From assembly GCA_020851035.1 (NCBI GenBank), contig JADZDM010000033.1:1-64000 (forward strand): 64,000 nt of DNA, in the 5' to 3' direction. The translations under genes and the position numbers were made by a program. This document shows, piece by piece, positions 49,875 to 58,655 of the stretch; position 1 is the first letter of the stretch, and each line of letters opens with the position of its first letter. Under the pieces are notes generated by a model. It did no database searches. It was not told the DNA's origin and was given only the letters and a program-made list of their open reading frames with translations. Source of the stretch: Gemmatimonadaceae bacterium (lineage in GTDB: Bacteria; Gemmatimonadota; Gemmatimonadetes; Gemmatimonadales; Gemmatimonadaceae).

Positions 49875-50528
49875 TTAGCCACCGTGCCTCCGGGCGATCC
49901 AGGCCCCGAAGCCGATCTGCAGGGCGCCGAAGCCGAGCGCAAGCATGAGGTCGCCTGAAATGGAGGGGACGATCAGGGTGAGGCTGCCGAGTGTCATGAA
50001 GGTGGCGCCCATGAGCGGCACGGCGCGGATGGAGAAGGCGCCGGCGGTGGTGATGCCGACGCCGTAGAGGAGCAGCCACATGCCGGGCAGGACGCGCGGG
50101 ACGGTGCTGTCGGGCTGCCAGACGAGGCGCATGTCCACGAGGGAGACGGTGAGGACGGCGCCGGCGATGATGGCGGGCCAGAAGCCGATGAGGAACTTGC
50201 GGGCCGGTGCGCTGAGGAGGGGGGCGCCGGGCTTCACGCCGCGCCGCTGCATCTTGCGCCACATCATGGCGCCGCCCAGGCAGCCGGCGAGGAGTGCCTC
50301 GCCGAGCCAGGTGGTGATCCAGCCGCCGGCGGTGCGCTGGGCGCGGGCGAGGGCGGCGGTGGCGATGGCGGTGAGGCCGATGGCGACCAGTCCCCATCCG
50401 GGCACGTCGGTGAAGGCGGAGGCCCCTTCGATGGTCTTCCGGATGAACGACAGGTCCTGGATGGCCCGGTCGTGCAGGGCCGGCGGGTCCGGGGAGTCGT
50501 CGCGCCGGGACGGTGCGGGGGCGGTCAT
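49875..50528 (-). CDS. Membrane protein partner of a winged-helix regulator
   Basis: This 217-residue protein has a cytoplasmic N-terminus (LHDRAIQDLSFIRKTIEGAS) followed by six hydrophobic segments, such as GWGLVAIGLTAIATAALA and FLIGFWPAIIAGAVLTVSL. The layout of such proteins next to an HTH_34 regulator is common in Gemmatimonadetes and Acidobacteria; its function is unknown. It is co-directional with the regulator, 28 bp apart. Confidence 0.75.
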   Translation of the reverse strand: MTAPAPSRRDDSPDPPALHDRAIQDLSFIRKTIEGASAFTDVPGWGLVAIGLTAIATAALARAQRTAGGWITTWLGEALLAGCLGGAMMWRKMQRRGVKPGAPLLSAPARKFLIGFWPAIIAGAVLTVSLVDMRLVWQPDSTVPRVLPGMWLLLYGVGITTAGAFSIRAVPLMGATFMTLGSLTLIVPSISGDLMLALGFGALQIGFGAWIARRHGG

Positions 50529-50632
50529 GGAGGGATGATTGCGGGGGCGCGGTGGCGATGTCAAGTACTTTGTACGGCAAAGACGATCATCGGTTTCAGC
50601 CGTCACCGGCCCGGACGCTGCCCTTCCGGGGA

Positions 50633-51223
50633 TCAGAAGCCGATGCGGAGCCCGAGCCGCGTCCGGCCGGCCGCCTGGTCCAGCCGCAAACCGACCCGCG
50701 GCGCCGTCTGCAGCGTCTCCCACCGCTCCCGACCCACCAGCGCCCCGATGCCGGCACCCCAGAGCACGCCGCCAAAGGTCACGCCGCTCACGATCTCCGC
50801 CCGCGAGACGCTCTGACACCCGCCGTAGTACGCCCCCGAACCGCACGACCCCGAGCCGTACTGGTCGTCGCTCACGGCAGCGAGCACGCCGAGCGCGAGG
50901 CCGATCCCGCCGCCCCAGAGGATCCCGCGCACGGCGCCCCGGCTCCGGCTCCGCCCGCGCGAGACTTCCACGCTGGTGAGCGCCGTCAGCGGAACCGCGA
51001 TCGTCGGGCTCCCGCTGCGCACCAGCCAGAGGGTGTCGGCGGTGCGCGTGCCCACCACGGCGTCGTACCGTCCCCCCAACAGCGGAGGCGCCGTCACGCG
51101 GACCTTCGTGCCGGGCTGCAACTCGAGCAGCTGCCCGTCACTGCGGGCCGGCAGCGCCATCGTGCACAGCGCCGCTGCCACCAGCAGGGCGCGCATCGGG
51201 GTCGGGCGTCGCGAGGTGTGCAT
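50633..51223 (-). CDS. Exported protein with glycine-zipper-like segments
   Basis: This 196-residue protein has a signal peptide (MRALLVAAALCTMALPARS after a short extension), a small beta domain (TKVRVTAPPLLGGRYDAVVG) and two glycine-rich hydrophobic helices (GILWGGGIGLALGVLAAV; GGVLWGAGIGALVG) separated by a Ser/Gly/Cys loop. Such paired helices may insert in membranes. Unknown function. ATG 51223 or 51196 are possible starts. Confidence 0.6.
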   Translation of the reverse strand: MHTSRRPTPMRALLVAAALCTMALPARSDGQLLELQPGTKVRVTAPPLLGGRYDAVVGTRTADTLWLVRSGSPTIAVPLTALTSVEVSRGRSRSRGAVRGILWGGGIGLALGVLAAVSDDQYGSGSCGSGAYYGGCQSVSRAEIVSGVTFGGVLWGAGIGALVGRERWETLQTAPRVGLRLDQAAGRTRLGLRIGF

Positions 51224-51400
51224 TCCGACAATATGTCGACCCGCGCCGCGCGCGCGGTCAGGCATCGCCCGTCAGCCGGGATTCCGCGGCGCATCCACTC
51301 GCCCGGTGACGTCGTGACCCAGCTGCCGTCACGGGCCGGCGCCGGCGCAGCGCCGCATCGCGCGGCGTGATACTCTCTGGCGCAGGCGCCCGTGCCGCGC

Positions 51401-51440
51401 CACCCGTCGCCACCCGTCGCCACCCGTCGCCACCCGTCGC
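51401..51440. repeat. Four tandem copies of a 10-bp repeat
   Basis: The decamer CACCCGTCGC occurs four times in a row just upstream of the M24-like gene, ending 20 bp before its ATG. It occupies the leader, so copy-number change could alter expression; that is inference. Confidence 0.7.
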
Positions 51441-51460
51441 CACCATCCGCCCCAGCCGCC

Positions 51461-52867
51461 ATGCCGTCCCGCCGCGATTTCGTGCGCACGATGGGCCTCT
51501 CCCTCGCCGCCTCCGCCGCCGCGTCGGCCGACCTCGCCGCTCTCCCGCACTCGGCACCGCCGGAAGGCTCGGAGAAGCTGCTGGTGCCCAATCCGCACCA
51601 CCCGGTGCCGGCGCCCGTCGGCGTGGACCGCCTGCCCCTCGACTGGTACAAGGCCACCTGCCGCCGCCTTCGCGCGGCAGCGAAGGCGCGCGGTGTGGAC
51701 GCGGTGCTGCTCCAGTCGGACCCGAACCTCGTCTATTTCTCGGGCTGTTTCCGCGGCAGCGGCGAGCGCACCACCTGGGCGCTGTTCATGGTCGACGAAC
51801 CGGACACGATCCACTGGTTCACACCCGCCATCGACCGCGACCTCATCACGTCGTGGTGGTGCACCTCGAACACCTACTACTTCTGCTACCCGCACGCCGC
51901 CGGCGGCTTCCCGAATCGCGGGCAGAACCAGCGCGGCAACCGCGTCGACCTCTGGGCCTGGGCACTGGAACAGCTCCGCGCACGCGGGCTGGACGGCAGG
52001 ACCATCGGGCTCGATCGCGAGCTGACCCCCAGCAGCCAGCGCACCTTCAGCCAGGTGCTGCCGTCGGCGAAGCAGGTGGACATCAGCGACATCTGCATGG
52101 GCATGCGCATGATCCGCACGCCAGAGGAGATCGCGCTCCTGCAGCGGGCGTACCGCTACTTCGACAGGGTCCACGCCTTCGCCCGCGACTACATCCTGGA
52201 GCACGGCACGAACACCACCGACTACGAGGTGGGCCAGGCGCTCTCCAGCTACGGCATCAACCTCATGATGCGCGACGTACGGCGCGACGGCCGGCCGCAC
52301 AGCGCCGTCGGCATCGAGGTCACGGGGAACTACGTGCGCGCCGGTGTCGCCACCGCGTACCCGCATCCCAACCAGTTCTTCCACACGAAGCTGCAGCGCG
52401 GCCAGCCGGTGTACGTGAACTGCGACATCCTCCTCGGCGGGTTCGGTGGCGAGGGCTACCGCAACTACATCCTGCTGCCCAGCACCCCGGCCCACGATCG
52501 CATGTGGGAGGTGGTGGCCGAGACGGTGCAGATCATGGTGGAGGAGACGAAGCCCGGCGCCGTCTGCTCCGAGATCGCGCAGAAGGTGCATGCGCACCAG
52601 ATCAAGTCCGGCATGCGTGACTACATCTACCACCGGCCCGGACATGGCCAGGGCACCAACTTCGAGGGGCACCAGGCGCCGTTCCTGGCCCTCGGCGACG
52701 ACACCGTTGTGGAGGAAGGCATGACGTTCTCGGTGGAGCCCGGCCTCTACGACGCGCAGCGCGGCATCGGCATCAACCCCTCCGACCGGCTCCTCGTCAC
52801 CAGGGACCGCGGGGTGCTGCTGAGCAGCATCCCCTTCACGAAGGAGTGGAGTTACCTCGCAGTCTAG
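51461..52867 (+). CDS. Exported M24-fold (Xaa-Pro peptidase/creatinase-like) protein
   Basis: This 468-residue protein with a Tat signal (PSRRDFVRTMGLSLAAS) has the creatinase N-terminal and pita-bread C-terminal domains of the M24 family. The His of GHGQG and the Glu of FSVEPGLY are present, as is the first Asp in YVNCDILLG. The second metal Asp is replaced, and the last Glu ligand falls in GIGINPSD without Glu. Two of five metal ligands therefore seem lost, as in creatinase, so aminopeptidase activity is uncertain. ATG 51461 is set by the signal. Confidence 0.8.
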   Translation: MPSRRDFVRTMGLSLAASAAASADLAALPHSAPPEGSEKLLVPNPHHPVPAPVGVDRLPLDWYKATCRRLRAAAKARGVDAVLLQSDPNLVYFSGCFRGSGERTTWALFMVDEPDTIHWFTPAIDRDLITSWWCTSNTYYFCYPHAAGGFPNRGQNQRGNRVDLWAWALEQLRARGLDGRTIGLDRELTPSSQRTFSQVLPSAKQVDISDICMGMRMIRTPEEIALLQRAYRYFDRVHAFARDYILEHGTNTTDYEVGQALSSYGINLMMRDVRRDGRPHSAVGIEVTGNYVRAGVATAYPHPNQFFHTKLQRGQPVYVNCDILLGGFGGEGYRNYILLPSTPAHDRMWEVVAETVQIMVEETKPGAVCSEIAQKVHAHQIKSGMRDYIYHRPGHGQGTNFEGHQAPFLALGDDTVVEEGMTFSVEPGLYDAQRGIGINPSDRLLVTRDRGVLLSSIPFTKEWSYLAV

Positions 52868-52870
52868 CGC

Positions 52871-53803
52871 CTACAGCCGAATGCCCGTCTCGCGCGAGGT
52901 CTGGAAGATCAGCACGTCGGCCGGCATCGCCTTCGCCAGGCGCAGCCATTCCAGCCAGTCGATGTTGTTGTCCTTCGGTGACTCCAGCTCGCCCAGGTGG
53001 TAGATCGGGACCGTGGGGTGCAGGTGATGCAGGCCGTGGCGCTCGGAGTTGTAGAACAGGAACTTCGCCACGAACCGCGGATAGATCACGTTGCGCGCAT
53101 AGCGCCCCTGCTCGCTGTACCGGAACGCCTTCACCTCGGCCCCCGCGGCGTAGTTCGCGTCCACGTGCACGTGCTGCGTGAGCAGCACCGGGTCACTGAA
53201 GCTCAGGAACAGCAGCAGCGCCGGCACCCAGTGCACCAGCATGAAGCGCGGGGCCAGCACCAGCGCCGGCACGTAGATTATCATCAGGAACAGCACGCTG
53301 AACAGGTTGCGCCGGCGGCTGCGCGGGTCGGGGAACAGCTCGTTCACCCGCTTGAGGTTCCAGAAGTTCATCGCCACGAACGTTGCCGCGAACACCGGAA
53401 TCCAGAAGCGCCAGCAGAAGTTCATCACCCGCGTCAGCGTCGGCGTCGGCTGCCGGAACTGCGAGCTCGGGTCCGACGGATCCTTGTCCTTCCACCCCGA
53501 CCAGATGTGATGGTGGTGGTGCATCTGCCGCCAGCTGAAGAACGGCATCAGGCAGAACACCGAGCTCACGTGCCCGAGCAGCGCGTTGAGCCAGCGCGTG
53601 CGGAAGAAGCCGCCGTGCGCGAAGTCGTGGTGCAGCACGAACCACTGGAACAGGTTCACGGCCAGCAGCACCTGGCCCAGCAGCCAGAGTGGCCACGCAT
53701 CCTGCACCGACAGCGCGATGGCACAGGCGGTGAACGCGAGCTGCCACGCCACGATCGCGGTCGCCCAGCCGTTGCTGCTCGCGAGCGTCACCTTCTCAGC
53801 CAT
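52871..53803 (-). CDS. Fatty acid desaturase
   Basis: This 310-residue membrane protein has the three histidine boxes of membrane-bound desaturases/hydroxylases: LHHDFAHGG, WRQMHHHHHIWSG and SERHGLHHLHP, and four hydrophobic segments. It should introduce a double bond or hydroxyl in a lipid acyl chain using oxygen and a ferredoxin-type donor. It is the last gene of the overlapping operon with the GH3, GNAT and radical SAM genes; its ATG lies within the end of the GH3-like gene. Confidence 0.87.
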   Translation of the reverse strand: MAEKVTLASSNGWATAIVAWQLAFTACAIALSVQDAWPLWLLGQVLLAVNLFQWFVLHHDFAHGGFFRTRWLNALLGHVSSVFCLMPFFSWRQMHHHHHIWSGWKDKDPSDPSSQFRQPTPTLTRVMNFCWRFWIPVFAATFVAMNFWNLKRVNELFPDPRSRRRNLFSVLFLMIIYVPALVLAPRFMLVHWVPALLLFLSFSDPVLLTQHVHVDANYAAGAEVKAFRYSEQGRYARNVIYPRFVAKFLFYNSERHGLHHLHPTVPIYHLGELESPKDNNIDWLEWLRLAKAMPADVLIFQTSRETGIRL

Positions 53804-55427
53804 GCTGCCGCTCCCCGGTCACGGTTCCTGCGCGCGGCACACCCACCAGGGTGCGCGGCTTGATGTCGCCCAATCGCATCCGCTCGCGCGCCGGCCGGGC
53901 CAGGTGTGGTCCGCCGGAGACGAGGGTCACGCGCAATGATGCCAGCTGCCCGAGCCGCCGCGCCAGTGCGTAGTGCGGGTTCGCGCGCAGCAGGTCGTCC
54001 AGCCGTGCGGCGAGTTCCGCCGCCGGCGCCTGACTCGTCCCGGCCGACAGTCGCAGCTCGTACCAGGCCGCGCCCCCCGACTGCATGGCGTGCAGCTCCG
54101 CCAGCTCCGGCGCCTCGCCCGTTCCCGTGACGTCCCACAGTGCGCGGAGGCACCCGGCCACGAACGGCTCGGCGAGTTTCTCGCCACGCAGGTCACTCAC
54201 GTTGCCCGTCCGGCCGAGGAACCGCAGCGACGGCGCAGCGCCAAGGTGTCCGGCACACTCCACGACGTCGCCCAGCCGGTAACGCCAGAGCCCGGCGCCG
54301 TTGGTCACCACCACCTCGTACTCCCCGCCATCCTCGAGTTCATGCGCCAGCCGGAAGCTGCCGCCATCGTCCAGGAACTCGAAGAAGTGCGACGTGAGCG
54401 CCACCGGGTACGCGCCATGCACCGGCACCGTCACCACCGCCTCGGTGGCGAGCAGCCCCTTCGACTGCACCAGCACGCCGGGCAACCGCCGTTCCAGCGC
54501 CGCGTGCCCAGCGGCGGCCGCCTGGTCACCCCAGCAGCTCACCACCTGCAGTGCCGGCCACCACCGCGGCCATTGCTCGGCACCGATGTGGCGGAGCGCC
54601 CGTGCGCGCGCGGCGTTCGCGGGCGCACGCCAGGCCGCGCGGCTCGCCGGCGGCAACGCATCACCCCACGGCAGCGTGCCGAACGCGATGGCATCGAGCA
54701 GCTGGTCCCAGTGGCGCGGTGCGGCGCTCACCAGCAGTTCCAGGAACGACGGATGCCAGACGGAGATCAGTCGCAGCTCCGCCTGGCGCAGCATCGCCAA
54801 CAGCGTGAGGCACCGGAACGCCTCCTCGTCACGCACATGCCGCACCGAGGCCGGCACGGCCATCACCTGTCGCACCAGTGTCCCGGCCCAGCCACCGAGG
54901 TACTCCGCGTCATCCGCGAAGCCCACCCGCACGCCACCCGGCGCGGGCAGTGCGTCGTCGGCGTCGCTGAGTGGGGACACCGACCAGTACGCCGGCCCGC
55001 CGAGCAGTGCCGGCCGGGCGCGCACCAGGTCAGCCATCCAGGCACTCACTGCCGTCGCGAACGACGCCTGCAGCCCTGCCGTGAACGGGACCAGCTTCCG
55101 TGCGCCGGACGATCCGCTCGTCGGGGCCAGGTGTGTCACGGGGGCGGCCGTGAGCAGGTTCCGGTCGCCGGCCTGGATGCGCGGAATCCAGCCGGCGAGA
55201 TCCGACGCATCGGAGAGCGGCACGGTGCGCGCGAAGTCGGCCGGTGTGCGCAGCGCTGCGAATTCGTACCGGCGGCCGTACTCGCACCCCGCGTGACGCG
55301 CGAGCGCCGCGGCGAGCCACGCTGCCTGCGCTTCCGCGGGCGCGTGCAATGCGCGAGCGAATCGGCGCGAGGCTGTGATCCCACTCGCCAGCCAGAGTGT
55401 GTTCACCAGCGCGCTCTGCGGCCTCAT
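53796..55427 (-). CDS. GH3-family acyl-amido synthetase-like protein
   Basis: This 543-residue protein of the GH3 (auxin-responsive) adenylating family has the nucleotide motif THLAPTSGSSGARKLVPFT, then YWSVSPLSDAD and GAGLWRYRLGDVVECAG, with LRFLGRTGNVSDLRGEKL near the end. Plant GH3 enzymes adenylate a carboxylic acid and join it to an amino acid. Bacterial members are less studied. Here it would activate a fatty or other acid made by the operon and amidate it. Its ATG overlaps the stop of the upstream GNAT-like gene (ATGA). Confidence 0.85.
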   Translation of the reverse strand: MRPQSALVNTLWLASGITASRRFARALHAPAEAQAAWLAAALARHAGCEYGRRYEFAALRTPADFARTVPLSDASDLAGWIPRIQAGDRNLLTAAPVTHLAPTSGSSGARKLVPFTAGLQASFATAVSAWMADLVRARPALLGGPAYWSVSPLSDADDALPAPGGVRVGFADDAEYLGGWAGTLVRQVMAVPASVRHVRDEEAFRCLTLLAMLRQAELRLISVWHPSFLELLVSAAPRHWDQLLDAIAFGTLPWGDALPPASRAAWRAPANAARARALRHIGAEQWPRWWPALQVVSCWGDQAAAAGHAALERRLPGVLVQSKGLLATEAVVTVPVHGAYPVALTSHFFEFLDDGGSFRLAHELEDGGEYEVVVTNGAGLWRYRLGDVVECAGHLGAAPSLRFLGRTGNVSDLRGEKLAEPFVAGCLRALWDVTGTGEAPELAELHAMQSGGAAWYELRLSAGTSQAPAAELAARLDDLLRANPHYALARRLGQLASLRVTLVSGGPHLARPARERMRLGDIKPRTLVGVPRAGTVTGERQHG

Positions 55428-56188
55428 GGCGCCGGACGTCGCAGCATGCGCACACCGGCGGCGGTGAGGTTCGCGTCACTCAGCTCCGTCAGGCACACCA
55501 GTTCGTCGCCATCGGCATGGCCGGGATTCGCGGCCAGGAAGTACGCCACGTGTGCATCGGCCCGCCGCCCGTCGTCCACCGCTGCCAGCGCGCCACGCAG
55601 GCGCTGCGGTGCGGTCAGCCGCACCACGCCGGCGTGACGGTCGTACCGCGACCCGAATCGCGCCTCCGCGAGCTGGTCCACCACCCGTTGCACCGCCGCC
55701 GGCGTGGCCGCGTCGTGGCGCGGCCAGAACTCGCGCCAGAACACGGGCAGGAAACGATAGGTGCGATAGCCGGACGTGAGCAGCAGCCAGTACCATCGTG
55801 ACGCGGGCGCCTGCCGCTGCAGCTCGCGCACCATCCCGATCCAGGCGCGTGACAGGATCGGCGATCCCCACGCCTCGGGCGACATGATCGTGTCGCCGGA
55901 GTAGAGCACGTGCACCACCTCGCCGTCCACCACGGCCTGCCAGAGCTGCACCGTGGTGAAGCCCACCAGCCGCCCGTCGCGGCGTATGCGCAGCACCCAG
56001 TCCTTCTCGTCCAGGTCGCGCGCGAACTGCGCCGGCGTCACGCCGTCGAAGTGGGCGGAGAGCAGGCCGAGCATCTCCGCGCGATCGCCGGCCGTGAGGG
56101 CCTGTCGCGCCGTCACGACGCTGCGGTCCTCCACGCTGTCGCCTGCAGGCGCGATGCCTGCGTTGGTGGCAATCCGCGGCGCGGTCAC
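55424..56188 (-). CDS. GNAT-like protein, unknown substrate
   Basis: This 254-residue protein has a middle region FARDLDEKDWVLRIRRDGR followed by VGFTTVQLWQAVVDGEVVHVLYSGDTI, in the style of a GNAT acetyltransferase beta sheet. A catalytic motif is not clear. Start is a GTG (56188) that overlaps the TGA of the preceding gene. Position suggests acyl transfer to the operon's product. Confidence 0.6.
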   Translation of the reverse strand: MTAPRIATNAGIAPAGDSVEDRSVVTARQALTAGDRAEMLGLLSAHFDGVTPAQFARDLDEKDWVLRIRRDGRLVGFTTVQLWQAVVDGEVVHVLYSGDTIMSPEAWGSPILSRAWIGMVRELQRQAPASRWYWLLLTSGYRTYRFLPVFWREFWPRHDAATPAAVQRVVDQLAEARFGSRYDRHAGVVRLTAPQRLRGALAAVDDGRRADAHVAYFLAANPGHADGDELVCLTELSDANLTAAGVRMLRRPAP

Positions 56189-57294
56189 AGCAGCCCCACT
56201 TCGGGGCGGAACGGCGCGCCGGTCCACGTCTCCCCGAATCGCGGGCTGCCGTCCCAGGCCACCTCGTACAGTCGTGACGCATACCGGCGTGGACGCAGCA
56301 GCGCCATGAGTTGCGCCAGCGCGGGATCACGCGCGTCGCGCGCCAGCAGCAGCCACTGGATCCCGCGGGCGGCGGCCGTGCGTCGCAGCAGCGTCCACAA
56401 GGCGGGGCACACCGCACCATCGCGGGTGGATGCACCCAGCACCGCCGCCTGCCGCAGCGCCGTGCCCGGTGCCGGCAGCGGCGGGCGGCCGAGTGCGTGC
56501 TGCACGAGGTTCACCATCAGCCGCCCCTTCTCCAGTGTGCCGGTGTAGCCGTCGATCACGGTCTGCCGGAACGCCGACTGGTCCCACAGGGCCGCCGTCG
56601 CCACGATGCCGCGCCCGTCCCTGATCATGTGAAAGTGCTGCGGCGTGATGCCATGCCGTTCGAGCGCCGCCCAGCGGGCCTCGTCCCAGGTGGGTGTCAG
56701 CTGTCCGTCTCGTGCCGTTGCCTGCAGGAATGCGGTCAGCTCGTCGCGATCGACGGGCGCTTCGGCGCGCAGCGTCGCATCGCGGTGCGGGTCGGCTCCC
56801 TTGGCTGCCACCAGCAGCGTCTCGAGATCGGCGATGTGCGTGTACGCTGGCGCGCCGAGTCGCCCGCCCAGCTCCAGCACGCGGCGCGCGCGGGTGTTGT
56901 CACTGGCGATGCTGGTGAAGTACCCGCTCGCGTCGTCGCCCGTCAGCACCTCGCGCAGGTAGGCATACCCGTCGCGCAGCACCTTGGCGCCGAGGCGCAC
57001 GTCCGGGTGCACGCGAAGCTCGCTGAGGTAGCCTACCCGGCATGGTGCCCCGTTGCGATGGAGCGTGCGGGTGCTGCTCCGGCCGAGGGCCACGAGCTGG
57101 CCGCCGTTCCGCGCGACGATGGTGTGGTCCACGGCGCCACCGAGACCCTCGCCCAGGTCGTAGGAAGGTTCGCGCGTGAAGGCCACCCGCACGCTGCCCG
57201 GCGTGACGCTGGCGCGGAGCAGGGCGCGGATGCCCGCGTCGTCGTCGGGACCGGCCACCGCGAAGTCCAGTGCGGTGCCGCGGTCGGCGCTCAC
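56185..57294 (-). CDS. GNAT-family N-acetyltransferase-like protein
   Basis: This 369-residue protein has an N-terminal GNAT domain: AVAGPDDDAGIRALLRASV, RVGYLSELRVHPDVRLGAKV (the V-x-P and acetyl-CoA loop region), and YFTSIASDNTRARRVLELGG. A second, more divergent GNAT-like half follows. The GTG start at 57294 overlaps the radical SAM stop (GTGA), and its own stop overlaps the GTG of the next gene. Probably acetylates or acylates an amine in the pathway product. Confidence 0.75.
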   Translation of the reverse strand: MSADRGTALDFAVAGPDDDAGIRALLRASVTPGSVRVAFTREPSYDLGEGLGGAVDHTIVARNGGQLVALGRSSTRTLHRNGAPCRVGYLSELRVHPDVRLGAKVLRDGYAYLREVLTGDDASGYFTSIASDNTRARRVLELGGRLGAPAYTHIADLETLLVAAKGADPHRDATLRAEAPVDRDELTAFLQATARDGQLTPTWDEARWAALERHGITPQHFHMIRDGRGIVATAALWDQSAFRQTVIDGYTGTLEKGRLMVNLVQHALGRPPLPAPGTALRQAAVLGASTRDGAVCPALWTLLRRTAAARGIQWLLLARDARDPALAQLMALLRPRRYASRLYEVAWDGSPRFGETWTGAPFRPEVGLL

Positions 57295-58655
57295 CCCGCG
57301 CGCAGCAACGTGCCCTGCCACGCCTGGTCTCCGAGCGGATAGTGGTCGCGCAGGCTCACGTCGTTGCGGTGCATGGCGTTGATCATGTAGAAGTTGCGCC
57401 ACATGAAGGCGTTGCCCCGGTTCACGCGGTCCATGCCGCGCTGCAGGATGCTCGGCCAGCCGTAGAAGGTCTTGCGCGCGCTGAGGCACGCCCGCTGCAG
57501 GTCGTCGGGGGCCATCCCCCGCGGCTGGAACGGGATGCGGTTGTAGCTGTAGCGGTCGTCCAGCCACCAGGCGTCGTACAGCATCCGCCCCTCCTGCACC
57601 AGCCGCGTGTAGAGCGGCGTGCCGGGAAAGGGCGTGAGGTGATTGAAGGCCGCGATGTAGAAGGCGTGCTCGCGCGCGAACTCCACCGTCGGCCGGAAGC
57701 TCTCGGCGGTGTCGCCGTCGTAGCCGAAGATGAAGGTGCCGTACACGCGGATGCCGAAGCGCCGCAGGTTGCCGAGGGCCTGCTCGAAGCCGCCCTTCGC
57801 GGTGTTGAACGTCTTGTTCATCGTCTCCAGGTTCGCCGGGTTCAGGCTCTCGAACCCGATCAGCACCCCCTGGCAGCCGCTGCGCACCAGCAGGTCCAGG
57901 AACTCCTCGTCGTGGGCGGCATTGATGCTCGCCTGGCTCACCCACCGGATCTGGAGCGGGATCAGCGCGCGGAAGAACTCCTTCGCCTGCCGCAGGTTGC
58001 TGGTGATGTTGTCGTCCACGAAGAAGAACAGCTTCTTCGATCCCTTCAGCAGGCGCAGCTCGGCGAGGATGTCGTCGGTGGGGCGGCGCGTCTGCGACGA
58101 CTCGAAGACGGTCTGCACGGCGCAGAACTCACACTTGAAGTGGCAGCCGCGCCCGGCCTCCACCAGTCCCACCGGCAGGTAGCGCTTGCCGCGGAAGATC
58201 GAGCGGTCGGGGCGCAGTCCGGCCAGCGCGGTGCGCCCGGTCGCGCGGTAGAACTTCTGCAGCGTGCCGTGCCGCGCGTCGTCCAGCACCTGCGGCCACA
58301 GCACCTCGGCCTCCCCCGTCACCACCGCCTCGGCATACTGCGCCACCTCGTCGGGGCAGAGCGAGGCGTGGAAACCGCCCATCACCACCGGCACGCCGCG
58401 GCGCCGGTACTCGCTGGCGATCTGGTAGGCGCGCTTCGCCGTGTACGTCTCCACGCTGATCGCCACCAGGTCGGTCGGCTCGTCGAAGGGCACGACCTCC
58501 ATCCGGTCGTCGTGGAACCGCACCTCGATGTCCTTCGGCGTGAGGCCGGCCAGGGTGGCGGCCGGCAGCGACTCCATCTGCCAGGTGCGCACGTACTGCT
58601 GGCCCGGCTTCCGGCCCACGCAGGGATGCACGATCGTGACGCGGAACGGCCTCAC
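57291..58655 (-). CDS. B12-binding radical SAM protein
   Basis: This 454-residue protein has an N-terminal cobalamin-binding-type domain (VAISVETYTAKRAYQIA, PVVMGGFHASLCPDE) and a radical SAM core with the cluster motif C-x3-C-x2-C in EAGRGCHFKCEFCAV. Such enzymes methylate or rearrange unactivated carbons of lipids and natural products. It is the second of two adjacent paralogues. The GTG at 58655 overlaps the upstream TGA. The C-terminal region ends with a short helical domain. Confidence 0.87.
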   Translation of the reverse strand: MRPFRVTIVHPCVGRKPGQQYVRTWQMESLPAATLAGLTPKDIEVRFHDDRMEVVPFDEPTDLVAISVETYTAKRAYQIASEYRRRGVPVVMGGFHASLCPDEVAQYAEAVVTGEAEVLWPQVLDDARHGTLQKFYRATGRTALAGLRPDRSIFRGKRYLPVGLVEAGRGCHFKCEFCAVQTVFESSQTRRPTDDILAELRLLKGSKKLFFFVDDNITSNLRQAKEFFRALIPLQIRWVSQASINAAHDEEFLDLLVRSGCQGVLIGFESLNPANLETMNKTFNTAKGGFEQALGNLRRFGIRVYGTFIFGYDGDTAESFRPTVEFAREHAFYIAAFNHLTPFPGTPLYTRLVQEGRMLYDAWWLDDRYSYNRIPFQPRGMAPDDLQRACLSARKTFYGWPSILQRGMDRVNRGNAFMWRNFYMINAMHRNDVSLRDHYPLGDQAWQGTLLRAG

